Positions 16,583 to 24,966 of a stretch of 64,000 bases of DNA are shown piece by piece (the first letter of the stretch is position 1; each line of letters begins with the position of its first letter). This stretch comes from Arachnia propionica (GTDB taxonomy: Bacteria; Actinomycetota; Actinomycetes; Propionibacteriales; Propionibacteriaceae), in contig NZ_RQZG01000010.1 in assembly GCF_003859805.1 (NCBI RefSeq), forward strand, positions 1-64,000, read 5' to 3'. The notes beneath the pieces are model-generated. The model was not told the DNA's origin, did not search any database, and saw only the letters and a list, made by a program, of their open reading frames with translations. Position numbers and translations under genes: made by a program.

Positions 16583-17304
16583 TGAAGGCATCCGATGTCT
16601 CCCGGTGCCAGCACGCCGGTATCGCGCTGGCCACCGTCGATCCGCCTCCGACGGGCAAGACCTGGCTGGATCACCTCCTGCCTTTCACCACGCTGCGTTC
16701 GCCGCGTGACTACGGGGTGGCCGCTGCGCGTTGGGCCCGGCTGTCCGCCGGTCTTCCCGGGGTGGTGCAGCGGCAGGTGACCACGAGCAGTTCCTTGGCC
16801 ATCGGGACCGGGAACTTCTCCCCGGTGGAGAACGGGTTGACCCTGCACGGCACCTGGGGGGTGCCGTACCTGCCGGGGGCGGCCCTGAAGGGGCTGGCAC
16901 TGCGGGCGGCTGTCCGGTTCGGGCTGAGCGAGCTGGAGTCGGAGGTGATCTTCGGCACCACGGCTTCCCGGGGGTATGTGAACTTCGACGACGGCTGGCT
17001 GCTGCCCGACCCGGACAGGCCGCTGTTCGAGCTGGATGTGATGACCCCGCACGCGGGCGAGTACTACTCGTCGCAGGGGAAAGAAGCCCCGGATGACTCC
17101 CGGGAACCGGTTCCGATCCAGTTCCTGGTGGTCCCGAAGGACACCCGGTTCCTGGTGACGCTGGACTGCCCGGAGAGCGGGGACTGGGCCGAGGCCGCCA
17201 TGACCATCCTGGCCTTCGGCCTGCAGAAGCTCGGCCTGGGAGGGATGACCAGTTCCGGGTACGGGCGTTTCACCGTCGAACCGGTCGGGAAGGGGCAGTC
17301 GTGA
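16582..17304 (+). CDS. cmr6: Type III-B RAMP protein Cmr6
   Basis: 240 aa. Contains TSSSLAIGTGNFSPVENGLTL, then TWGVPYLPGAALKGLALRA, the Cmr6/Csm5 family signature for the complex's distal cap, and ends GLGGMTSSGYGRFTVEP, the glycine-rich loop. Starts at ATG 16582 within TGATG shared with the cmr5 stop. Confidence 0.9.
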   Translation: MKASDVSRCQHAGIALATVDPPPTGKTWLDHLLPFTTLRSPRDYGVAAARWARLSAGLPGVVQRQVTTSSSLAIGTGNFSPVENGLTLHGTWGVPYLPGAALKGLALRAAVRFGLSELESEVIFGTTASRGYVNFDDGWLLPDPDRPLFELDVMTPHAGEYYSSQGKEAPDDSREPVPIQFLVVPKDTRFLVTLDCPESGDWAEAAMTILAFGLQKLGLGGMTSSGYGRFTVEPVGKGQS

Positions 17305-19190
17305 TGATCGGTCGCAGTCTGACCCGGACCGGGAGGCGGCTCGGGCGTCACGACGGACCGGTGTTCATCTCGTACCGGCAGAGCGACGGCACCGGGATCG
17401 CGAATTTCGTGGAGACCTACCTGAGGTGTGGCGGGATCATTCCGTGGCGGGACCTCGCCGACCTCCCGGCGGGTGAGGTGGCCCGGTCCGTCCAGGAGGC
17501 GATGGAGGACGGGATCAGCGCGGGCATTCTCATCGTGACCCCCGAGCTGGGCAACAGCGCTTTCGTCCGCGACCACGAGGTGCCGATACTCCTGGAGATG
17601 CAGCGCAGCGATCCCCGTCGGTTCCGCCTCTACGTCATCAACACCATCCGTGACGCTGCGGGCGGGAAGCGATTCGACGTCGGAGCCCCTGACCGGCTCC
17701 TGAAGTTCACCGCCGAGGCCAGGACTTCCCCGCGTCGTCGACGCATCGAGAAAGGGCTGCTGACCCGGAAGCGGGCTGCGGATCATCTGCTGCAGAATGC
17801 GAAACAGTACGCCCTGCTGGAGCAGACCCGGGATGCCTCAGCCGTCTCGGAGCTTGAGAAGCTGCTGCGAGATCTGCTGCGCCACCGACTTCGCGCCCGT
17901 CGCCCGAACCTGCTGGACCGGGAGGTGAAGATCGCGGTTCAGACCCGTCCGGAACCGAGCAGTGAGGAGGCCACCCGGGGTGCTCGGCGAAGTGCTGACC
18001 TGACCATCCGGATGCGACAGGACCCCAGGACCCAGATCCCGGCGGAGCTGGACTACCGGTGTCTGCGGGAGACCTTGCCGATCCTCATCGACTCCATCCA
18101 CAACAAAGGCATCAACAAGGTGACCTTCTCGGGAGGGTGTCATCCGAGCATCGCCTGGGCGCTCGGGGCGTCGCTGCCGGATGCGCGTGGCCTGAAGGAG
18201 TTCTCCTGGCAGGACGCCTACGATCCGGAGCAGGTCTGGAGCTCGCAGTCCAACAAACCGGTGAGCTCCTCGATTCACATGAAGGTCGGCGAGGCGGAGG
18301 CTGTACCGATCAATCTGGATCGGCCCCCTTCTGCTGAGGAGCTCAAGACCCTGCTGGGGAATGCCGATCCCAGCCTGGGGATCGTGGTGCACCTGTCAAC
18401 GGGACGCCACCACACTGAGCCCGTGGCCGACCTGGCCCGGCATCTGGGCGGCGCACCGATCGTCGTCCTCGACGTGGTGGGACCTCAGGCCGCGGCGGGA
18501 CGCAACGCCTGGGTGCCACCGGAGGAGGGCGAGAAGCTGGCACGCCTGCTGGGCACCGTGCTCCGCAACCTGGCGAAGGCCGGGACGGAGCCACTGCATC
18601 TCAGCTTCTCCGGAGCAGTACCGCTGGCTGCACTGACCGCACGTCACTGCAACACCGTCGCGGTTCAGATCTACGAGTTCGCCCATCACACCGATGGCCG
18701 GCCGGACGGATACGTCCCCGTGCTCACAACGGTTTCCGGTGTCAAACATCCCGTGACGCACGTCTTCGAGCAGGGGGCGAGCGACGGCGGGATCACCCAC
18801 CTGGTCAACCTCACTCCACATGCTGTGACGCTGTACTGGGAGGACGAGCCCATCCATGTCTGGGAGAGGCCCGGGGAGAACACGCCCTGGGTTCGGCAGG
18901 GGGAGAGTCGTGTCCCGTCGGCTCCGCTGCAGGTCGAGGGGGTCGAGGTGCCGCACACCCACGTCATCCCCGGCTCTCTCACGGGGTTGCCCACGGCCGA
19001 GGAAGGGACGGGATTCATCGTCTCCCGGATCAGTGCGGCCGCTGCGCGTCGCGGTGATTTCTTCTTCCCCGACGGGGAGGTCCGTGATGGACGCAACGTG
19101 GTGGTGGGATGTCGAGGGTTGGGCAGCTTTCCCGCCCATTCGGACGAGGTGCGGCCCTACCTCCAGTGGCTGCCGGATCGTGAGGGGTGA
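17304..19190 (+). CDS. TIR-SAVED effector with an extra C-terminal domain
   Basis: 628 aa from ATG 17304, which shares TGATG with the cmr6 stop. Residues about 18-110 are a TIR domain: PVFISYRQSD, WRDLADLPAG, SAGILIVTPELGNS and a conserved Glu near 92 (RDHEVP) in the NADase catalytic position. About 115-230 is a helical linker. About 235-480 is a SAVED domain (VTFSGGCHPSIAWALG; IVVHLSTGRHH; LHLSFSGAVPLAAL), which binds cyclic oligonucleotides. About 495-628 is an added module with VNLTPHAVTLYW, EGTGFIVSRISAAAA and VVVGCRGLG, similar to a small stand-alone protein family common in phages and actinomycetes. TIR-SAVED proteins form filaments on ligand binding and destroy NAD+. Being inside the cmr operon, the ligand should come from Cas10. 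Confidence 0.85.
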   Translation: MIGRSLTRTGRRLGRHDGPVFISYRQSDGTGIANFVETYLRCGGIIPWRDLADLPAGEVARSVQEAMEDGISAGILIVTPELGNSAFVRDHEVPILLEMQRSDPRRFRLYVINTIRDAAGGKRFDVGAPDRLLKFTAEARTSPRRRRIEKGLLTRKRAADHLLQNAKQYALLEQTRDASAVSELEKLLRDLLRHRLRARRPNLLDREVKIAVQTRPEPSSEEATRGARRSADLTIRMRQDPRTQIPAELDYRCLRETLPILIDSIHNKGINKVTFSGGCHPSIAWALGASLPDARGLKEFSWQDAYDPEQVWSSQSNKPVSSSIHMKVGEAEAVPINLDRPPSAEELKTLLGNADPSLGIVVHLSTGRHHTEPVADLARHLGGAPIVVLDVVGPQAAAGRNAWVPPEEGEKLARLLGTVLRNLAKAGTEPLHLSFSGAVPLAALTARHCNTVAVQIYEFAHHTDGRPDGYVPVLTTVSGVKHPVTHVFEQGASDGGITHLVNLTPHAVTLYWEDEPIHVWERPGENTPWVRQGESRVPSAPLQVEGVEVPHTHVIPGSLTGLPTAEEGTGFIVSRISAAAARRGDFFFPDGEVRDGRNVVVGCRGLGSFPAHSDEVRPYLQWLPDREG

Positions 19191-20077
19191 TGATGGGCAT
19201 CTCACTCATCCACGCCGGGGGCGGGCTTCCTCCTGCCCCGGTCCGGCTGCTCCCGAATCGCACCTCATCCACACCGTCGAGACGCACTGCCCTGCCGAGG
19301 GGTCAGGTACGGCGGTGGCAGGTGACGCTGAAAGCGGTGCCGGATCAGAGGTGGTCCTTGAGTCCTGTCCCGGCAGGGATCCATTCCCTGATCTCCTCGT
19401 GGCTGCACAGCAGTGTCCTCGACCCGGCGGGGGAGGCCCATCACGGTCCTCACACCTATGCGGCCCGTTGGCGGCGGTGCTCCCCTGACACCGTGACCAT
19501 CACGCTGCACCTGTTCCGGGATGAGCTGTCGGCTGTTCTGGTCAGACGCTTGTTCCTCGGGCGTGCAGAGCGGTTGGGGCAGGTCGCCCTGCTGGTGACA
19601 GCTGTCGAGGAGCTCGGTGCCACGGCGTTGACCTCGTTGTCAGGCGTGCCGGGCACACGGTGGCTGCTCCGGTTCCCCAGCGGGGTGACGTTCAAACGTG
19701 GTGACGTGTTCATGCCGTGGCCCTCCCCTGAGGCGGTGCTGGGCAGCATTCGCCGTCGTCTGGTCGAGACGTGGGGGTGGGAGCCGGAGGCTGCTGTCAT
19801 GCGGGAGGCCGTTCGGGCCGTCGCCCCGATCCGGACCGAGCTGACCACCCGTCGGTGGCGGGAGGGTCGCGGTGGCCGGGGGCGTGATGTCTCCTTGGCT
19901 GTGGGAGAGCTCGAGTGGGTCGCCAGTGGGGATGAGGAGATCCGGGCCATCGTCGATCTGCTGCTCCGGGCGGGTGAGCTCACAGGAGTCGGGGCCAGGA
20001 CCACGTGGGGAGCAGGAGCCCTGGAGGTGACCCGTCCCTCTTCTGCAACCCGATTGCAGAAGGTGGTCCCGGGATGA
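19190..20077 (+). CDS. cas6: CRISPR pre-crRNA endoribonuclease Cas6
   Basis: About 295 aa; ATG 19190 or 19193 (TGATG overlap with the effector stop). Two RAMP-type halves; the C-terminal glycine-rich loop GVGARTTWGAGALEV and the preceding LLLRAGELTGVG helix are typical of Cas6. It processes repeats to leave an 8-nt AUUGAAAC handle on crRNAs. Last gene of the operon; its stop codon lies inside the conserved segment of leader 3, and its final codons contain a perfect 8-bp stem (20041-20061). Confidence 0.88.
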   Translation: MMGISLIHAGGGLPPAPVRLLPNRTSSTPSRRTALPRGQVRRWQVTLKAVPDQRWSLSPVPAGIHSLISSWLHSSVLDPAGEAHHGPHTYAARWRRCSPDTVTITLHLFRDELSAVLVRRLFLGRAERLGQVALLVTAVEELGATALTSLSGVPGTRWLLRFPSGVTFKRGDVFMPWPSPEAVLGSIRRRLVETWGWEPEAAVMREAVRAVAPIRTELTTRRWREGRGGRGRDVSLAVGELEWVASGDEEIRAIVDLLLRAGELTGVGARTTWGAGALEVTRPSSATRLQKVVPG

Positions 20078-20224
20078 CCGAAAACTGGCTGAGGTGTGTA
20101 TGCCACCTGACAAGCCCAAACACCCGTTTTTGGCCCTCTGGGGGCCTCCGCGACACGCCCGAGACAGCCCTGGTGTGCAAACGGTCCGCAAACCCCCTTG
20201 TCAACCTACCCTCCGGCGGGGTAG
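20062..20224 (+). promoter_or_regulatory. CRISPR leader 3
   Basis: Same block as leaders 1 and 2 in the opposite orientation: starts GGTGGTCCCGGGATGA and ends with TTGTCA, 18 bp, TAGGTC directly against the first repeat. The start of the block encodes the last residues and stop of cas6, so operon end and leader are fused. Confidence 0.85.
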
Positions 20225-21046
20225 GTCTGAGACACCCGCGAGAACCAAAGCGGATTGAAACCCCGCACCACATGCAGTGATACTCTTCCCCGGCGTCTGA
20301 GACACCCGCGAGAACCAAAGCGGATTGAAACGTCAGTCGGACTCAATCACCCGGAAAGTTCCGGTCTGAGACACCCGCGAGAACCAAAGCGGATTGAAAC
20401 GAACGGCCACAAGAGGGCGGTCCTTGCCTTCTCTAGTCTGAGACACCCGCGAGAACCAAAGCGGATTGAAACTGGCCATCACTATGATGGCCCAAGTAAA
20501 CGCTGCCGGTCTGAGACACCCGCGAGAACCAAAGCGGATTGAAACATGTAGCCCACACTAATGAAATTCTCAAGCATCTTGCGCCCGGTCTGAGACACCC
20601 GCGAGAACCAAAGCGGATTGAAACCGTCTGACACGGAAAGGGTGACTGTTGGTTCGCGTCTGAGACACCCGCGAGAACCAAAGCGGATTGAAACCCTCGT
20701 GACACCAGAAGGCGATCGCGTGTTGCAGGTCGTCTGAGACACCCGCGAGAACCAAAGCGGATTGAAACATCTGCTTCGTCGTCGACCGGTCGATGTTCAG
20801 GTCTGAGACACCCGCGAGAACCAAAGCGGATTGAAACGCCCTGCTCATCCCGCACCATCGAGATGGGGAAGTCTGAGACACCCGCGAGAACCAAAGCGGA
20901 TTGAAACTCGCGGGTCCAGTACATGCCCTTCCCATCCAGTCTGAGACACCCGCGAGAACCAAAGCGGATTGAAACGTTGCGTCGATACCGGGAGTGTCGA
21001 GCGAGTGACGAGCTGAGACACCCGCGATCCTTCAACCCCGCTGGTC
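20225..21046 (+). CRISPR. CRISPR array 3 (11 intact repeats plus one degenerate)
   Basis: Intact repeats start at 20225, 20295, 20364, 20436, 20509, 20588, 20658, 20732, 20801, 20871 and 20939. On the + strand they begin GTCTGAGACACC and end GGATTGAAAC; all carry the T variant (AACCAAAGCGG). A degenerate repeat lies at about 21011-21046. Spacers are 31-42 bp. Transcribed rightwards from leader 3, towards RT-cas1. Confidence 0.97.
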
Positions 21047-21201
21047 GAGCCATGAAGCAGAGCGAGCGCGTCGAGGCCTCAGTGCCGTGTGCTGGGGCTC
21101 ATCGCCGGGGTCTCGAACCGGACTGCTCACTGAGGCTCGCGGTCGGGCTCGACCAGCCGAGGAACGAGAACACCACCATTCGTACCGTCGAGGAGGACAT
21201 G

Positions 21202-23094
21202 ATGAGCACTGAAGCTCTTCACCGCTCCGAACCACCGACCTGTCTGCAACGTGCCGCACTGGCTCGGGCGTGGGAGCGAGTGCTGAGGAAGGACGCACAG
21301 GACGGGGACCTGAGCACCGGTGTGGAACGCTTCGCCGAGGATGCCGAGGCACATCTCGCCGCGTTGGCGGATGAGCTGGCGGACGGGACCTACCGACCCC
21401 GGACCCTGTCCAGGGCGGTGATCCCGAAGAAGGGTGGGCAGCGTTTCCTGGACATCCCGCCGGTCAGGGACCGGATCGTGGAGCGCGCCATCCACGAGCA
21501 CCTCACCCCCCGGCTCGACCCGCTGTTCGGCTGCAGTGCCTACGGGTACCGCCCTGGGCTCGGGGTCGCAGACGCCGTCGCCGAGGTGGTGCGGCTCCGC
21601 GAGGAGGGCTGCACCCACGTGCTGCGCACCGATGTCCGGGACTGTTTCCCGTCGCTGCCGGTGCATCTCATCCGCCGTCAGCTGGAGGCCCTCATCGACG
21701 ACCCGACCATCCGCCACCTGGTGGGGTTGCTGCTGGAACGCACCACCCGGCTGCCCGGTGGCCGGGTGGTGGCCTTCCCCGGTCTGCCGCAGGGCGCGGC
21801 CCTGTCACCGATGCTGGCCAATCTCGCCCTCATCCCGCTGGATGAGGCGCTCATGGATGCCGGTTTCCCTGTCATCCGCTATGCCGACGACCTCGTCGTC
21901 GGGCTTGAGGATCCCGGCGACGGCGCCGAGGCATTGCGGGTCGCCACAACTGTGCTGAGAGGAATCAACATGGAACTGGGTGCTGAGAAGACTGGAATCA
22001 CGAGTTTCGAGGACGGGTTCGCCTTCCTGGGTGAGGAGTTCGGGCCACGCTACCCACCGTCGACGGGCGAGGCGCGCATTCAGGAACCTGACAAGAAGGT
22101 GCTGTACGTGGCGCGTCAGGGAAGCCGCATCCAGGTGTCGAAGGGCCGCCTGGAGGTGGTGCTGAATGATCGTGAACTGCTGTCAGCGCCGGTGAGTGAC
22201 ATCTCCCGGATCGTCTGTTTCGGCTCCGTCGGGATCTCGGCCTGGGCACGCAGCTGGGCGTTGCGCAACAACGTGGACATCCTGCTGGCCTCGCGACGGG
22301 GAAGCTACATGGGGGCCATCGTGAATGATTCGTGGCCCGCCCGCCGGAGTCGGCTCCTGGCGCAGCTGTCCATCGACGGCACGCAACGGGAGGTGGAGAT
22401 TGCGCGTGAGATCGTCGCCGCGAAACTGCGCCACCAGGTGACGTTGCTCAGGAAGTTCTCCAAACGGACCGAGGCGGAGCGGACCGCTGAGGTCACCAGG
22501 CACATCCAGGCCCTGGCCAGGATGATCCCGGATGCGAACACCCGCGACGAGTTGATGGGTCTGGAGGGGGCGGCTGCGAAGGCCTACTGGCCGCGCTTCG
22601 GGGCCCTCGCCCCACCGGAGGTGAGCTTTGTGGAGCGTTCCCGCCAGCCGCCGCGGGATGTGACGAATGCGGCCCTGTCGTTCCTGTACACACTGCTGCT
22701 GGGTGAGGCGGTGACGGCGATCCGGGCGACGGGGCTGGACCCGGACATCGGGGTGCTGCACGCCGATCACGACACCCGCCCCAGCCTGGCCCTGGACCTG
22801 ATGGAGGAGTTCCGGCCCCTGGTGGTGGATCACGTGGTGCTGACCGCGGCACGTCGCGGCACCCTCACCGCTGCCCATGGCCGGGAGATCGAGGGCAAGG
22901 GCGGGGTGTACCTGACGGCGGCAGGACGTGAGGCGATGATCGCGGCCTTCGAGCAACGGATGCTGACCCATGTCGCCGGGGCTCTCGACGACATGCGTGC
23001 GACCCGTCGTCATCACCTGTACCGGCAGGCCCAGCGCTTGCGTGCGGCCATCATGGATCCGACACAGAGATGGACGGGGCTGGCATGGCGGTGA
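21202..23094 (+). CDS. cas1: Reverse transcriptase-Cas1 fusion
   Basis: 630 aa; AGGAGG at 21191 serves ATG 21202 (ATG 21199 also possible). Residues about 15-290 are a group II intron-type RT: AVIPKKGGQRFLDIPPVRDRIV, YGYRPG, VLRTDVRDCFPSLP, GLPQGAALSPMLANL and the active-site YADD at 227-230. The Cas1 integrase follows from about 300, with GLEGAAAKAYW (Glu455), GVLHADHDTRPSL (His520) and DLMEEFRP (Glu535 or Glu536) as metal ligands. No N-terminal Cas6 part is present. RT-Cas1 proteins acquire spacers from RNA via reverse transcription and are typical of type III loci. Overlaps cas2 by 10 bp. Confidence 0.95.
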   Translation: MSTEALHRSEPPTCLQRAALARAWERVLRKDAQDGDLSTGVERFAEDAEAHLAALADELADGTYRPRTLSRAVIPKKGGQRFLDIPPVRDRIVERAIHEHLTPRLDPLFGCSAYGYRPGLGVADAVAEVVRLREEGCTHVLRTDVRDCFPSLPVHLIRRQLEALIDDPTIRHLVGLLLERTTRLPGGRVVAFPGLPQGAALSPMLANLALIPLDEALMDAGFPVIRYADDLVVGLEDPGDGAEALRVATTVLRGINMELGAEKTGITSFEDGFAFLGEEFGPRYPPSTGEARIQEPDKKVLYVARQGSRIQVSKGRLEVVLNDRELLSAPVSDISRIVCFGSVGISAWARSWALRNNVDILLASRRGSYMGAIVNDSWPARRSRLLAQLSIDGTQREVEIAREIVAAKLRHQVTLLRKFSKRTEAERTAEVTRHIQALARMIPDANTRDELMGLEGAAAKAYWPRFGALAPPEVSFVERSRQPPRDVTNAALSFLYTLLLGEAVTAIRATGLDPDIGVLHADHDTRPSLALDLMEEFRPLVVDHVVLTAARRGTLTAAHGREIEGKGGVYLTAAGREAMIAAFEQRMLTHVAGALDDMRATRRHHLYRQAQRLRAAIMDPTQRWTGLAWR

Positions 23095-23369
23095 CCCATC
23101 TGGCTGCCTACGACGTGACGGAGGATCAACGTCGGGCCCAACTGGCGGCCCTCCTCCAAGCCTTCGGCGACCGCATCCAGTACTCGGTGTTCCTGCTCAA
23201 CACCACCCCGGAGGAGTTGGAGCACATCAAGACCAGGGCAGCGGAGATCATCGACGAGGACACCGATTCACTGTGGATCATCCGCCAGTGCGCGGGATGT
23301 TGGAACGATGTCTCCTGCATCGGTCAGGCAGCACCGCCCGCCCGGGTCCTCCACTACGCGGTGCTGTGA
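23085..23369 (+). CDS. cas2: Cas2
   Basis: 94 aa, normal size. Starts MAVTHLAAYDVTEDQRR, where the Asp of YDV is the conserved family residue; ferredoxin-like pattern with YSVFLLNTTPEELEHIK. Forms the adaptation complex with RT-Cas1, whose stop it overlaps. Confidence 0.93.
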   Translation: MAVTHLAAYDVTEDQRRAQLAALLQAFGDRIQYSVFLLNTTPEELEHIKTRAAEIIDEDTDSLWIIRQCAGCWNDVSCIGQAAPPARVLHYAVL

Positions 23370-23397
23370 GGCCAGTTCTTGTGGCTCCCCCAGAACA

Positions 23398-23455
23398 GGG
23401 TGCTCCCGGGATGACCGAAAACCCGCTGCGGAGTGTATGCCGTCTGGCAATCTGA
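23398..23455 (+). repeat. Relic of the CRISPR leader downstream of cas2
   Basis: TGCTCCCGGGATGACCGAAAAC followed by a GTGTATGCC..CTG.CAA pattern matches the first about 55 bp of leaders 1-3 and then diverges. No repeat follows. It looks like the remains of a fourth leader, or a conserved insertion boundary. Confidence 0.7.
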
Positions 23456-23566
23456 AGCAGCACGATTTCCGGGCAACTCGTCACCCGACATTCCCCCACG
23501 AGGTCGAGTTCATCCACCACCTTTCGAGCGAATCTTGACGAAAATCGTCGATGTTGCGTTGCGGGC

Positions 23567-23617
23567 ATGCGCACCACGGTCACGCTGGATGAGGGCCTAC
23601 TGCACCACACAACGTAG
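23567..23617 (+). pseudogene. N-terminal stub of a VapB-like antitoxin
   Basis: ATG then RTTVTLDEGLLHH, the standard beta-strand opening of ribbon-helix-helix VapB antitoxins, stops at TAG after 16 codons. No toxin follows. A remnant of decayed toxin-antitoxin genes next to the CRISPR locus. Confidence 0.45.
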
Positions 23618-23627
23618 GGAGTGAGCC

Positions 23628-24063
23628 ATGATTCAACGAGATCAGCTCCACGGCCCCGGCGTTCCCACGACCCTGTGCCTCACATCTGCCCTGTTTGCCT
23701 CCACAGGCAACCGATTCGCGGGCTTCTCCCACCCATCCTCCTTCCACTCAGAACCCACACCTGAGTTCCTCACCTTTGAACCGCCTTCCCGGCCCGACTG
23801 GCTGCCTGAGGAGACCATCGAGGAACTGCAACCCGCCATGTCCTTCCTCCCGTGGAGGTGGACACACCACCTGCTCTTCACAGTGGAGTACCCTGTGGCG
23901 GACTGCATGATCGAGGCGTGGCAACACCACTTCACGACGGGGCCACGAGACCTTCCAGCACATCCAGTACCAGAGCGGAATCGGATGGGCAGCTCGCAAG
24001 GTCAGGGCCAGAAACAGCCAGGAGATCACCCATCGCCTCGAGTTGCAGACCACGAGCACCTGA
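23628..24063 (+). pseudogene. Unrecognised gene, apparently frameshifted
   Basis: ATG 23628 follows GGGAG. The first about 95 codons have plausible composition (WLPEETIEELQPAMSFLPWRW, ADCMIEAWQHHF). Around 23940 the plausible reading moves to another frame, which gives HETFQHIQYQSGIGWAARK and later EITHRLELQTTST with a stop at 24061-24063. I read this as one gene with a single frameshift. No family recognised. Confidence 0.35.
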
Positions 24064-24144
24064 TGCTTCCTCCGGGCCGGAGCGACGCCGAGACCCCCGG
24101 CTCCCATGAGTCCTGCACCTACTGGACAGGACGAGGCTTCCATG

Positions 24145-24372
24145 TCACCACCTTGCAGGACGGATCGTCCCCGCCGGCATGGTGGACTGAGCTGCAACTT
24201 GACGGCAGACCTGCCCCCTCATCCCGCTGCAAACGTGCGGAGCGTTGCTCCTGAGAGCGCTTTCCGAAAGAACGCTCCGCACGTTTGCAGCGATCCGACG
24301 TCCGGTCTCGTCATGCCGCACAGCTGGTTCAGACACCGAGCAGGGACGGGTATCCAAGTCCTGGTCAGACAT
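24145..24372 (-). CDS. Small ORF with a strong ribosome-binding site (75 aa)
   Basis: AAGGAGGTG five bases before ATG 24372 is one of the best SD sequences in the window. The peptide starts MSDQDLDTRPCSVSEPAVRHDE. From about residue 30 it reads through the palindromic element at 24225-24292, so its C-terminal half is probably not original. Divergent from the first micro-ORF unit. No family recognised; expression is plausible, function unknown. Confidence 0.4.
   Translation of the reverse strand: MSDQDLDTRPCSVSEPAVRHDETGRRIAANVRSVLSESALRSNAPHVCSGMRGQVCRQVAAQSTMPAGTIRPARW
24225..24292. repeat. Palindromic repeat element, copy 1 (22-bp arms)
   Basis: Left arm 24225-24246 (CGCTGCAAACGTGCGGAGCG...) and right arm 24271-24292 are perfect reverse complements separated by 24 bp. 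A second copy with nearly the same arms lies at 58383-58456. Confidence 0.9.
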
Positions 24373-24589
24373 CGTCACCTCCTTGTCGTCGTATTCACCC
24401 CAGGTCTGCTGGCCAGCCGAGGACGACCGTGTCCAGGAGCCAGTCCACGCCAGCCCCAGGCACAGTGAGTGATCAGGCCCCTGAGGCCTCCCTTCCCCTC
24501 GGCCCAACCCGGCCAGCGGACAATGCCCTGATCCGGATGCGTAGGTCAAGCGAGCGGATTGCTCACCGAACCTACGAAAGGAGCACACC

Positions 24590-24607
24590 ATGTGGATCGT
24601 CTGGTGA
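24590..24607 (+). CDS. Micro-ORF A, five codons: MWIVW
   Basis: ATG TGG ATC GTC TGG TGA, preceded by GAAAGGAG at 7-nt spacing. The first of three near-identical units. About 45 nt upstream lies GATGCGTAGGTCA, shared with unit C and containing a possible -10 TAGGTC. A 15-bp hairpin follows 29 nt after the stop. In units A and C the stop sits inside CTGGTGACCAG, a near-palindrome. Could be a translated micro-peptide, a stalling minigene or the start site of a small regulatory RNA. Confidence 0.5.
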   Translation: MWIVW

Positions 24608-24636
24608 CCAGCATGAAGTGAATCGACGGCGACAGG

Positions 24637-24670
24637 CATGGGGTCGGTACCACAGGGTACCGACCCCATG
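24637..24670 (+). terminator. Hairpin of micro-ORF unit A
   Basis: Perfect 15-bp stem (CATGGGGTCGGTACC / 24656-24670) with loop ACAG. No U-tract follows, so it may be an RNA structural element rather than a simple terminator. Confidence 0.6.
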
Positions 24671-24772
24671 ACCCCGTCCCCAGGCCCTGCTTCAGAGTGG
24701 TCCGCAGCGGCCTGCGCATCTGCCGGATTGGCATCATCGACAACACCACTGGACCCGACGAAGGAGCTCATC

Positions 24773-24790
24773 ATGTGGCTCTTCTGGTGA
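24773..24790 (+). CDS. Micro-ORF B, five codons: MWLFW
   Basis: ATG TGG CTC TTC TGG TGA with GAAGGAG at suitable spacing. Same length and Trp positions as A and C, but Ile-Val is replaced by Leu-Phe, which argues that the peptide pattern MW-two hydrophobics-W is conserved rather than the DNA alone. Confidence 0.5.
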   Translation: MWLFW

Positions 24791-24816
24791 GACGAACCGT
24801 GGCCATCCCTGTCTGC

Positions 24817-24858
24817 ACAACCGGGGCCAGTCCTCCACCAGGACCTGGCCCCGGTTGT
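24817..24858 (+). terminator. Hairpin of micro-ORF unit B
   Basis: About 18-bp stem (ACAACCGGGGCCA ... TGGCCCCGGTTGT, then TCCT/AGGA) with one bulge and loop CCACC. Confidence 0.6.
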
Positions 24859-24882
24859 CGGTGGATTCCAGATGCGTAGGTC
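24855..24882 (+). promoter_or_regulatory. Candidate promoter of micro-ORF unit C
   Basis: TTGTCG (24855-24860), 16-bp spacer, TAGGTC (24877-24882). The TAGGTC box is inside GATGCGTAGGTCA, which is repeated upstream of unit A (24536-24548), and equals the -10 of CRISPR leader 3. Confidence 0.35.
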
Positions 24883-24920
24883 AGGGCAGAAGATGTCCCG
24901 CCACGCGAAAGGAATCCGAC

Positions 24921-24938
24921 ATGTGGATCGTCTGGTGA
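24921..24938 (+). CDS. Micro-ORF C, five codons: MWIVW
   Basis: Same 18 bases as unit A including the stop and the following CCAGCA, with GAAAGGA upstream. Lies 70 bp before the 3' end of the convergent gene at 25008-26351. Confidence 0.5.
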   Translation: MWIVW

Positions 24939-24966
24939 CCAGCACATGACCTTGGTTGATGAATGC

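Noticed and set aside
24590-24938. trp-operon type attenuator leader peptides
   Set aside because: No tryptophan biosynthesis gene, and no gene at all on the same strand, follows within range.
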